Below, piece by piece: positions 11,471 to 26,698 of a DNA stretch of 64,000 nucleotides. The position numbers were made by a program, and so were the translations under genes. Position 1 is the stretch's first letter, and every line of letters starts with the position of its first letter. The notes below the pieces were generated by a model. The model made no database searches, was not told the origin of the DNA, and saw nothing but the letters and a program-made list of their open reading frames with translations. Source of the DNA: Bryum argenteum (Eukaryota > Streptophyta > Bryopsida > Bryales > Bryaceae); the NCBI GenBank assembly GCA_037043015.1, contig CM073327.1, forward strand, positions 10,212,727 to 10,276,726, read 5' to 3'.

Positions 11471-11579
11471 TTAAACAACTTACAAAACATATGCATATGA
11501 AAATAGAAGACTTATTGTAACAAACCTATGTTTTCCACCAACCTTCACATTAGTAGAAAGAAGTATAACCTCAATTCTC

Positions 11580-11820
11580 TTAACCCTTAAACGTCATATG
11601 CTTTCCTGATACCACACCCAAAAAATTTTAAACTCCATTTTTAGCATTATTCTATTTTTAATTTGCTTGAGCTCTATTCTAAGAAAGTATAGATCTCTTT
11701 AAGGTGCTCATTTTGGAATTCTAAAAATTCCATTTGGTATAATGGACTGTAAGTTATGAGCAAGATTCTCTCAAAAAAATAATCTAACCCCTTGGGCTGG
11801 GTCTGACGTTTAAGGGCTAA
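11580..11820. mobile_element. MITE-like element, 17-bp terminal inverted repeats
   Basis: The left end TTAACCCTTAAACGTCA and right end TGACGTTTAAGGGCTAA are inverted repeats with one mismatch, 241 bp overall, with no coding capacity. The TTA/TAA termini would suit a PIF/Harbinger-type element. Confidence 0.6.
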
Positions 11821-12023
11821 TATGGCATTATACTCGTAAAATGGCGCATTTAGGAGTGCTTAAAATGGAAAAAAATGACATTGGTTTTTGTTGTTTTTGT
11901 TGCTCATGGCAAAAAGAGCATATATTTGTGAGGCGCACTTTAAAACATTTTTTTTTTTTATTAACCGGAAAAAATGTGTTATATCGTAGAAATTCTGGTG
12001 ATAGTGAATAATTCAGTTGATAT

Positions 12024-12407
12024 TAGAGAAATCCGCTAAGTAGTCCCCAGTTTGGACCTTAGTTGATCCCCGGTTGGTCCCCGGTCCGTCGTTTCGTGCC
12101 CAGTTTTCGGTTATCCGCTAAGTAGAGCAAACTGGGGACCAAATGCACGAAATTGGGGACCAGATGTTCGGCGCTCGGCGCTGCCCCTCCGAACTCTTCA
12201 CTCTAGCTTCTCGGTGTGCTGCGGACTGGGCACCAAGTCGAACTAGGGACCAAACTCGGAATACCATCACAATCGGTGCATTCTTGAGTTTAGCCCCCAG
12301 TTCGATCGTAGTGTAAAAAGTTGGTGCCCAGTTCGACGTTTCGTCCCCAGTCCGACCAAAACTGGGTGTTCTCGTCCCCAGTCCGTTGTACTTAGCGGAT
12401 TTCTCTA
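12024..12407. mobile_element. GC-rich MITE, 384 bp, perfect 19-bp terminal inverted repeats
   Basis: The ends are tagagaaatccgctaagta and its exact reverse complement. The word atccgctaagta occurs a third time inside, at about 12113, and the motif 'tggggacc'/'gtccccag' is repeated in both orientations throughout. The element is much richer in GC than the surrounding DNA. The minus-strand 111-codon open frame within it has no recognisable domain. The target duplication is ambiguous (ATT or shorter). Confidence 0.75.
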
Positions 12408-13920
12408 TTAAGGAAGACATGTGTGATATTACGCAAGTTAAGGATGTTTTCACATTAGGATTTGTTTACATGGAGAGTCAAGTTGTTCATGGTACGGACA
12501 CAGAACAAAATCTTTTCACATAATTGGTCTCTTTCTTGAAATTGCCTCACAAAATGGAAGTGAAGGTTGATTTTGAAATAACATAGAACTATTTGAAAGG
12601 TTGTTGAATAAAGCCATAATATCACTTCAAAGCCAAAATGTGCCACTATGGCTTTACTTGTGACTTTACTTAGACCACCTTTCTACTAGTGTATTCCTAG
12701 GTGGACCACCTTTCAACAACCCCTTAGAAAAATTTGAACAACCACTTCAAGGTTTATTCATGATCTTTGGGTCCATTTTTTTTATTCCATTACAGAACTA
12801 CAGTATTCTACTAAAATATTTTACCATGAACAAATAAAATTAAAAAAAAACTACATATTGACCCATGCCCATGCTTTTCCTTCTACAAAGCAACCTAAGG
12901 GCTTCACACATGGAGGAATTTACCCCAATTATATCGATTATATAATGTGGACTCCAATCGATTCACGGAGTCATTTAGGCTCACAATTGGGTGAAACAAA
13001 GTCTTGATTCCCCATATAAGAATCCTCTTACACAAGTAAATAAATCAAGACCTAGAATAAACACTCCACTCAATTGTAAAATAATGCGTTCATATTTGTT
13101 GTGATGACTTTTACATTTAAACTACTATTACAACCATGGTTACCAAAATACAAAGAACTATTTTTTATATTTTGGAGAGGATTCTTTCACATTCATACGT
13201 AATGTCTATACTTCTCAATCATGTACGTGAGATATCTAGTATGTGAGTATTTGTAAGTACAAAACATATTTTTAAAGTACGTAAATTCTTTAGAAAAAAA
13301 GGACATAGTTAAAATTTGCTCAGTATGAGAATATTCCTATACTTGAATGAAACAACAAAACAATGGAAAAGTGGGTGTACCATCTAGAAAGTATTTTTAG
13401 GCACAAGAATTATTTACTTGTCTTGTGGGAAGGAAATGCAAACATGTTTATTGTGACTTATCCTGAACGGCCGAAATCAAGGGCAGAGACTGAGGCGTCT
13501 ATAATAGGCGGTGTAGAAGTGTGGTCCCCAAGCAACACCCACAGCCGTTGGATGATCCGCTGGACCATGATAACCGTCCGATCAGACTTGGGGTTTTGAT
13601 AGTCATGTTGTCAATCATGGAGTACCTTTTAAATTATTTACAATGGTCTTAATTCTTGTAAACTAGAAACTTCTAGAAAAAATTTCTAATAAGAGGAAAT
13701 TTCAATTTCATATTGTGGCTAGTTTTTTTCAATATATTAACTATACTCTAGAACATATTATTTTAGAAATTGATGTTTATTCTTAGCGTAAGGATTATTG
13801 ATCTTAGCCAAGTGTTTTGAAATCCTGAGTTTTGGTTCAAATGATACATTCATTTTTATTGATTCCTAATTAGAAAAAAATTCAGCATCTGCTTACTGTT
13901 ACAATAGAATTCTCTCACTT
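12408..13920. other. AT-rich intergenic stretch, nothing recognised
   Basis: No convincing gene. A short segment near 12640-12720 (tgccactatggc ... accacctttctact) has a relative near 48190-48240, suggesting relics of a dispersed repeat. The 78-codon frame at 13363-13599 has no recognised family. Confidence 0.6.
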
Positions 13921-14096
13921 CTAGAATTTGACCCCATTTGTTAAGTTTGTGTTTTCATTAATGCCACCTTTGGGGAGTAGTTTGAACTACATTTTTGCAC
14001 GTTTTTCAACAAAAATGTGCTAAAAGGTGGTTAAAGCTACTCCCCAAACGTGACGTTGATGAAAACACACGCATAGCAAATGGGGTCAAATTCTAG
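13921..14096. mobile_element. Fold-back MITE, 176 bp, ~75-bp terminal inverted repeats
   Basis: The left arm from ctagaatttgacccc through 'gtgttttcatta' and 'tttggggagtag' is matched, reversed, by the right arm ending ggggtcaaattctag. Almost the whole element is arm, with a short loop near 14010. No open frame. Confidence 0.82.
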
Positions 14097-14227
14097 TAAT
14101 GTCTCAGAAAACAAAAGGTTTTGTTGTTAGAAAATAGATGACCATGTTTTTTATTACCATAAAATACGCACTTTTAGCCAAACATATCATATTTTACCCA
14201 CTAATCATGAAAGTTAAAGTAACATTA

Positions 14228-14228
<1 letters not shown>

Positions 14229-14276
<48 letters not shown>
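14229..14276. repeat. (TA)24 microsatellite
   Basis: An uninterrupted TA dinucleotide run of 48 bp. Confidence 0.98.
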
Positions 14277-18609
<4,333 letters not shown>

Positions 18610-20718
18610 AGATAAGCCGCTCTACATTCAAGTTCGATGTCACTCTTTTTCCCAGAAAAGATGACAACAACTGTAGTGGGAGAAGTGCTTGCTCTGTAGT
18701 AAATTAGAAATGCTCACTGGATGTATTTATTGTACAGTGGCGCAAAGCAGGTCGGTTGAAATCAATATATTCAACAGTACCGACTTGGCAACTGCGTCTT
18801 TGTATTTTGATTGAGCGATCCATGTAGACTCCTGAATGAAAGTGGAAAAGGCGGTTACGCTTTGTAGATCCAGCTAATATACTAAAGTCCGTTACGTTTG
18901 AGAGAGTATGAACTTAGTTTGACATCATATGTTCTAAACATTCGGTTAAAAATGATCCTTTTCCACAAAAACTTTTTTATTGTTGTGCAGAGTGCAATTT
19001 TTCTCTTGTTTTTAACGTGTTCGAAGTGCGTACATTTTCATGGAGCTGAGAAAGTGACTTCCACGAAGTCTTGACGTTAGTGTTGGCTGGGTTTACGTAA
19101 GAACGTCCCTGTGCTCCTGCCGCTTTCAGGAGACCGTCTTTACGCAATGAGATTCGTTCGTTCACTTTATTTAAGATGAAGAAAGTGACTTTGATTTGAC
19201 CTGTCTTAGCTTTGTGTGAGCTTGTACCGAAATTTTTCTTTGCTCATCTTAAAAGTACAAAAGAGGGAAGAAAGTGACCTTTGATTGGACATATCTTAGC
19301 TTGTAGAAAGGTCAGAGATTCTCATTGGAGTTTATTCTGAAAATTATGGAACCAATTTATATCCTCAAGAATTTTTCTTCTGATCCTACAGAGAATTTAT
19401 TCAAAGCAGATCACGAGCGGTTTCTGATATTTCTATGTCCATCGGGAGATTCTATGTTCACAATGTTCTAGACTGAGCATATACTACGCCCTTTTTCCTG
19501 CTCTGATAATATCATCAACTCCGAGGTACTCTGTCTATCCCTCTCACTCAAAAGGCTGTAAAAGCATCTGCAAAAATGCCTTTATCACCCCTGCGCTTTG
19601 GCTGAAAAGCCCTTTGCCCAGTTGTTCAATAGTCTCAGGCTGCTGATCTCGAAAGTGTTCGAGCTGCTTCCACATCATGATGTTCTCTCCCTGTCACTGA
19701 CACCATAGAAAATTCTCCTTCTACCAAAAATCATTCTGGTGCTCTGAATCAGCAATTAGTCCAGTGAGCGATGTAATGACGATTGGTGTAGCATATAATT
19801 TTCCAAATTTTCATGAGAAGAAGGTGGCAGTAGCAGGAAACCTGGAAACGGTCAGTCAGATACGCTATGATAGGGTGCAGCTTGTCCACTTCATTGCAAT
19901 GAAACACCAAAACCCAAGATGCACCTGAGCAATCTACCTTTTGCAAACTCTTGAATCTATGCAATCATTGAAAAACCACCTTCTATTACTATTTATTATA
20001 TCAAATTTAAAGTGCATTGCAAGCTTTAGGATGAGAACCAAATTTTCATGTATTTACTTTATGCCACATCACGTTTGAAGTGAATTTCAAGTTTGAGGTG
20101 TAGAATGGGGGTTCATTGTAACTTGTTCCTTTATGTCAAATCACAATGGGAGTGTATCCAAGTTCGAGCGTACAATCTTGTTTCTCCATAATCTCTAATA
20201 TCCATACAAGATAGCAATCAACCCCAATTCCGTTAAAATGGTGTTATGCTGCCAAAATGACACCCCTCAACTTTTCGAATAGCCTTATGGGGACCATGTG
20301 ACATTACAAAATTCAAAAGCGATACTACAAGAAGTTACGTATATTAGAGTGATATTATAAAGTACAACATTTTGTAAGCACACAAATGCAAGTTTTGGTG
20401 TGACAAAATGGCACACATGGCATCATGCCATTTCAACCAATTGATCCTTCATTTTGAATACAACATGCAAGAGCACCTTGACAGCACCTTGCTTGCGTAT
20501 CCACACAAAACATGTCAAAAATAACCTAAACAACCTTCAATCTCCTTTTGCCCCATATATATAATAAAAAAGTTAGACAGGCCAGTAAAAGGACTGTTCA
20601 ATCACGCTACTGTACACGGCCACGAAGATCTGTACTGGAAGAGTGTTTCAGAGGAGCTGCTCCCAAAGTGACGTGTTTAACTCAAATTTACAAAACTGGG
20701 ACCAGAACTTTTAGAAGA
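18610..20718. other. Intergenic region between two convergent genes
   Basis: The first ~180 bp are probably the 3' untranslated region of the protease (an AATCAATATA stretch near 18760). A ~35-bp direct repeat (gaagaaagtgac ... tttgatt ... cttagctt) occurs at about 19177 and 19270. Nothing else convincing; the UGT gene ends at 20719 on the other strand. Confidence 0.5.
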
Positions 20719-22418
20719 TCATTTCACCTTTGTGGTGGTGGTGGTGGCCAGAGTTCTCACATCTTGCACGAAAGTCTCGAGGTTGCTTCGGGAGGAGCCA
20801 CCAGGTCGAACAGCCTTATCGATCACTTCACTGACCTGCACCGCCTTCTCCCTCATCCGATCACCAGCAGGTTCCACCATCAACGTCTGAATGGCGTTCT
20901 CGAACCGCTCAGCAGAGATCAAATCGCCATACCAGCCGCCGATCTTGTTGATCCGGATCGCTACTCCCAGAACCTGGTCCAGCAGAGTGGCGTTCATCAT
21001 CTGCTCCGCTTGATACGGCCATGCGATCATGGGCACGCCGACCGCGATGCTCTCGATCGTGGAGTTCCAGCCGCAGTGGCTCACGAACCCCTTGATCGCG
21101 CGGTGCGCTAGAATGTGTGCCTGTGGCGCCCAGTCTAGCCACACCAGCCCCCTCGACTTCGTCCTTTCCAGAAAACCCTCCGGAAACTCCACTTGCGAAC
21201 CCCGGTCCGCAATCCTTAGCACCCAGAAGAATCGCTCCTGACTCCTTTCTAGCGCCATCGCCATCTCGTGAATCTGCTCCGGTGATAACATCGCCACTGT
21301 CCCGAAGCATATGTACAGTACTGAACAATCGGGTTGTTTGTTTAGCCAGTCGAAGCAGGAGTCCTTCGGAACCGCTTCTTGCATCTTCTGTCGGTAGGTG
21401 GTTTTCCCTTCGCCTATTCCTGCTACCAGTGGACCTACTGTCAAGATCTTGGGTAACTGCAAACACGACATATTGATGATCAGATGCTTGTACTTCGGAT
21501 GCGCGACATTTTGATAAGGTCGTTGTAGAGTGTAATGGGGAGCGGAAGTGTACCTTAAGATCATCGGCGATTTGTTGGAGGCCTTCCATGGCAGGAAGCT
21601 CGAGCTCAGCCACGCTATTGACGAGCACACCAGCTGATTTTAGGAGCTGATGAACTTCATTCAAGAGGAAGAGGTGAGACCCGGGCTGGCCGTTGTGCTC
21701 GTACTGCGACGGCGGCAAGTCGCCTGGAGGAATGGGGGGGAAGTTGGGAATGTGAAACTCTTGTTGATCCAGGGACGTGGTGGGGATTCGACCCTCGCCA
21801 TTGAACTTGGGTAGGTGGAACATCAGCGACAGGAAGTGCACTGGCGACGCAAACAGACAGTATCGCTTTATGTTCAACTTCTCCGCCGTTGCCTGAACAA
21901 TCAGTCGCCCATTTCACAATTAGGTCAAAGCCTCGACTCCCTTGTATTGGCGCATATGCCGCAAAATGGGTGTGGAATGCAAAACCCATTGCCTTAAACC
22001 CTTAGGAGGCCGGGGAATCGATTCTGACCTGTGTGAATCCAAGGAACATGTCGGAGACGATGCACACGGGGGGTCCAGCGTCACAAGGAGCCGGGTACTG
22101 GATGGTCCGGGGGCGATCCATGAGTTGGGCAACAATGGCGTCGAACTGCGCGACATTGTCGTACATGAAATACTTAAGAGTATCGAAGCTGGAGAAGCTC
22201 AAGCCGCCTGCAAGTGGCACATCGAAAGCGACGAGCTCCACATTCTCACGAGCGTCGAAGCTCTCAAGTTCCCGCACCCTGGCGTATTCGTGCTTCGGAT
22301 ACAGAAACGTGATGGCCACGCCATGGCTTGCTATGCATCTCGCGAATGGCACAAACGGCGCTATGTGCCCCGAGGCAGGAAACGGAAAAACCACCACATG
22401 CCCACCCCTCTCGACCAT
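20719..22418 (-). CDS. UDP-glycosyltransferase (family 1, PSPG box), three exons
   Basis: Minus-strand exons 22418-22029, 21892-21554 and 21456-20719 are GT-AG, all phase 0, encoding 488 residues, normal for plant family-1 UGTs. It transfers a sugar from a UDP-sugar to small acceptors such as phenolics or hormones, in the cytosol. The N-terminal catalytic His is H18 in PFPASGHIAPF. The PSPG sugar-donor box starts at about residue 352 (WAPQAHILAH), contains FVSHCGWNSTIES and ends in PYQAEQ; the terminal Gln is usually associated with UDP-glucose use, which is an inference. The start is the first ATG in frame; upstream in-frame codons to 22439 include only a TTG. Acceptor substrate cannot be read from the sequence. 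Convergent with the aspartic protease. Confidence 0.93.
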
Positions 22419-23925
22419 CGCAACTCCGATCCTCGCCAACCAACTTGCACTGATCCCTCAGAACCACAAAGAATGGATCATCACTACTTCAACCGATCGT
22501 AGAAAACAAGAGACCTACAAAGCTCAAAACCAAATGGAGATCGACAGATCGTCAATGATGTGTCATTGCAAATGTATGGTAGCCACCCGATTTTGTGGAC
22601 GTGTTAGGCTTGGCTGTAAGTACTGCCGTCCTCTGAAGTTGCTTGAGGTGTTCATTCCTGACCAGAAGACCTGAGCATGTTCGACGCATATTCAAGCTCT
22701 TTAGATTCGTATATTTGTCGATTTGGGTACAGTACACGTCTGTAATTTCTTCTGCATTTGCGGTCACCTTTTTCTGTCTCATTCCTGCGACCGAGAGCTT
22801 TTTCTCTCATGTGTGAACACCGCTTTGGTATATCAGACGATTCACGATTCCACAACGGTATTACCGAGTCAAATGGCAACAATCTCTGTCTACAATAGCT
22901 TCTAATAGTACATATGCCACTATCCCCTTTTAGGAAGCATAGCTTCAGGGTTCTGATGCGATTAATTCTTGCAATAAAGTAGGTTGTTTTATGTTCAGAG
23001 TGCCCGGAGACAAGTGGCATCGTGTGTCATCCAATACCCCTGCAGGTCGGTCATGCTTGTCAGTAGAGATAATCACCATTGAGGCTGAGTGAGAAGTTAC
23101 TTAGCAGTTTTGCGACGGGCGTGTCATGCAAAAGAGAGAATTGAGAAATGCACATCACTTGATATAATTCACACGTCAATCGATCCTTGTCAAATATCAC
23201 CATCTATGATATTTAAGTCAAAAATGTACAAAGTGGGTCGAAACAATGGCTGAAAATTCACACAAAAGTCCTCCAGCAAAGGCAGAAAATTCACTATGCA
23301 CTTCCCACTGAAAAGTAAACCGGATACGCACATCCTCTTGAACATTCAGTTGAAAAGAAGCATCCGTTTAAGGAAGAGTCATGTAAATCAAGACCTGAAA
23401 TGGGGGAAGCTCGGAAGTTGCATCAGCTGTTCGTTCAAGTCCTCACCTGTCGCATCCACACTTGATAGCTAAGTGCAAAATGTTCTCTGAATCAAGAGGC
23501 AGTCATAAAGTACCGGAGCACCTTCCACAGAATGTTCGCATATTGGAACGGGGCTCGATTCATACATCCTGAGTGTCGTTAGTGCACGAGCAAGAGTCAC
23601 CTCCAAAGTCGTCATTTGTGTTACACCTCCTAACTTGCATGGTCCTCGTAGCCATAACGTAAGTACCGACATAGCGTGAATTATACCATCTGGCCTTTCT
23701 GTGACCAATGTGACATGGTCCGGAAACACGTAACATCACAAGAAGAAAAGAGGAAAATGCTCACTATCATGAAGCAGAGCGCATCCACGGAGATGATGAA
23801 AAACGATTCAGAAAGTGACTGGTATGTGGCATGCAGAATGCTCACTCGCTTAGTTTCACTTTCTACGTAATTGTTTAAGCCCTAAATATCCAAGCGTTTC
23901 CAAAATCTCCAAAGCAAACAAAAAT
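22419..23925. other. UGT upstream region, nothing else recognised
   Basis: Promoter side of the UGT gene. Several short open frames on both strands have no family resemblance and no splice support. No TATA box can be chosen with confidence. Confidence 0.4.
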
Positions 23926-24538
23926 TAGTACGCTGTTGTTGCCTTGCCACGCTCATACAAATAATTTCCTCTATTTCTAGGCCCATAAATACTTGGTAAT
24001 TCAATATCATGAGATTTAAACAAAATAAAATGAATAAACTACTTGTCTTAAATCATAAACTGGTACACCCTTTGGCGTTGCCACACCCATATAAATAAAT
24101 TCTAGTAGTTATGGGGTCATAAATACTTTGAAGTTCAATATTTCACGATCCGTCCACTCGTTTTGGGATCTGATTGTTTTCCACAACTCTACAAAAAGAC
24201 CAGCTTCCAACGGGCGGTTCTCTATATTATAATGTCACAAAACAAAACAAATTAAAACAAAAACAAACAAATTGCATGCCTTAGATAATAGACAAGTAAG
24301 TCCCCGCAGTGTTGCGCCCTTCATATAGTATTTTTGGCGCCATATATACTTTGAAATTCAATATCTTGGGATGTGTTGACAGTTTTGCGATCCCATTGTT
24401 TTTCACATCTCTACAAAAAAACTGGCTTTCAACAACACCTCATGCGTCCCCATTTCACCGGCGGTGACCAAGATCATGATGTCACCTCCAAAACAAAAAA
24501 AAACATAACAGACCACCTGCCTTAAATTATATATGAGC
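23926..24538. repeat. Second array of the ~240-bp satellite-like repeat, about 2.5 units
   Basis: Units start at about 23926 (partial), 24060 and 24301. They share 'ggcgttgccac', 'attgttttccacaactctac' and 'ataatgtcacaaaacaaaac' type landmarks with 8528-9605 and 35557-35900, in the same orientation as the first array. Confidence 0.75.
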
Positions 24539-25084
24539 GCAATCAACCATGTTAGTCATCAGTTGCAAGCACACTCTTTACTGTCGATTATAGTGAGAAC
24601 AATTACTTTTACTTTTCGAAAAGTGTCACATGTAGACATACTCTTTGCAATAGTCTCACTTGTTGGTTTTGAGGTATTCTCAATTTTTTTATTAATTTTT
24701 TGTACTTTCAACCATAAAATCTCAAATCTAGCTACTAAGTGACAAACTAACCGTAAAATTTGAGCCATTGAATCGGCACCATTGGAAGGTCATAACCTTG
24801 AGTTCCTTGAGTTGATGCAAATAAAATTTGGGGCAGTTTTTAAAAAACATACCTTTACTTTGTACGAAGAGTGGCCGCCTTGATGATTGATACCCCAAAC
24901 ATTTTGCTCATACTAGTTTTTTCCATGTAAATATCCAAGTAGAGAACACCATGCGAAATTCTGGAGAATTATTGCGCTTTTAGAACCTTCATGCATTTTA
25001 TTTTCCAAAAGGAGGTCAGAAAACAACAATATGGCAAAAACTTGAATAACAGTAGTACAGTAAGTATAAAATGTTAACTGTGAA

Positions 25085-25300
25085 AAATTACATTTTATGA
25101 ATTTGCAAAAAAAGAAAAAAATAAAAGAAAATAGAAAGAGAAAAAAGGAAAAAGAAACCCGAAAAAAGAATAGAGAAAAAAAGAAAAAAGAAAACACTGA
25201 GAAAAAAGACAAAAGAAAAGAGAATGAAGAAACAAGTAAACAGGAAGAAGTTTATTAAAAAAAAAAAAGAAAAAAAAAAGAAAAATTCCATGGAGAAAAA
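25085..25300 (+). repeat. Polypurine (A/G) tract, ~200 bp
   Basis: Almost uninterrupted purines, such as gaaaaaaagaaaaag runs, with few pyrimidine breaks. The Phe/Ser-rich minus-strand open frames here are artefacts of composition. Confidence 0.85.
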
Positions 25301-25512
25301 TTCTCTAGGATAAAATGGAAGCATGAATCCCAAATTTCAAAAAAATGTCTTCAAGGAGTCAAAAATGAAAAAAACAAAAAGTTGAGACCCTACCCCGTAG
25401 AGAACCCATGAGCGGCGAGGTTAACTTCACTACAGATTTCCCATGCTGAAAATAGGGCCATTACTGAAAACTCTACATTGAGAACCCCTGTAGTAGATTG
25501 CTCTACAATGAC

Positions 25513-25734
25513 TACACTAAATTTGATAATTAGTGTTAAATACACTAATTTACATAAACATGTTATGAGTTTTTACTGTCGTTCAATAATTTTACCCACT
25601 ATATTGGCCAAGATGGGGGTCCTTATATAGTATCAGAATCAATGCTCTTGGTAATATTTTTTTAAACAGAAGTAAAAACTTATAGCATTTTCAAATCTTA
25701 TAATAATCTAACACTAATTATCAAGTTTAGTGTA
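25513..25734. mobile_element. MITE with ~29-bp terminal inverted repeats, copy 1
   Basis: Begins tacactaaatttgataatta and ends with the inverse (taattatcaagtttagtgta), 222 bp. Highly similar in full to 61491-61712. No coding capacity. Confidence 0.8.
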
Positions 25735-26698
25735 CCAAATAGGCGTAGCTATAGGATCTTGTTCATAACCATTCAATCAGTCTACCATATAATTGAGATA
25801 TATTTTGTAAAAGTTTCCACTTTTGTTAAAGAGAATATTTCTTAATTAAGACATTGATCGACCAAATTGGGTAGCTCCTCTATCACTTTTAGAGGATTTC
25901 CACATTTAGCCGGAGTCATATCTATCCGCTGCTTCCACATCTGACTCGACACCGCCCTCGCATTCATCGATACCGTCGAGGGAGCCAGCACGGTGAAAAG
26001 CAAAGCTCGTACTAATCTCGACATGCGGTCAATCAAAGCATCGAAAAAGACGCGATAATCCAGTATTACATGTCGGTAGAGTCAAGCAAATATCACCTAT
26101 CCATCAATCCAATTCGACCCAAGAGCTTCGTGGCTGATCAGCAGGGTTCTGAACAACCGGGAGATTCATACCCAGAAAGCGCTCGATTCAAAAGCAGAAT
26201 TCAAGCATTGAGTTCTGCATGTTGCCAATGTCACAGCGGTCAGTCGGTACGTAAGCAAAGGCTAGTTGTGTAGCTGTACCATAATTTTATCTGGCGTGAG
26301 CAGTTAGACAAGGATCGAGTGTTACATGGGGCCCAAGCGTTCAGATTACGGTAACTGAGCATCCATGGCGGGTATGTTCCACGCGTGCGGTGGGAGCCTT
26401 CAATCTCAACTGCCGTGGAGATTCAATGCTCCGGGGCGTTTTGGTTGGTAGCGAGTAAATAGCTTGACGATGTTTTCTTCTTAGTGACGAATGCGTCAGC
26501 TCTGGCGCCACGTGACTGTTAAGGCCTTCGCACGCCTTCGATCATCCACGTTCGGTAAAAAAATAATTCATAGGCCACTAGGCATCTTGCACTTTTGGGG
26601 TAGTAGTACCAGGTGTCTGCATTTGGAGTCGCAATTCTGTTATAGAAAGAGTCTGAATTCGAATTGCTCAGTTGTTGTTGTTGTAGCTCGAGAGAGCG
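25735..26698. other. Upstream region of the alcohol oxidase gene
   Basis: The DNA turns GC-richer from about 25850. Open frames at 26036-25842 (minus; begins at TTG, contains SMNARAVSSQMWKQR and KCGNPLKVIEELPNLVDQ) and 26070-26273 (plus) look less random than their surroundings, but I recognise neither; they may be remnants of a gene. The 5' untranslated region of the oxidase probably lies in 26500-26698. Confidence 0.4.

Noticed and set aside
12118..12453. 111-codon minus-strand frame as a gene
   Set aside because: It lies almost wholly inside a GC-rich MITE and reads its repeated gtccccag/ctggggac words.
20909..21877. 322-codon minus-strand frame overlapping the UGT
   Set aside because: Only the part upstream of 21554 is real (exon 2). 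Beyond the donor it reads exon 3 in the wrong frame.
24913..25333. Phe/Ser-rich hydrophobic minus-strand frames
   Set aside because: Complement of the polypurine tract; composition artefact with no domain.
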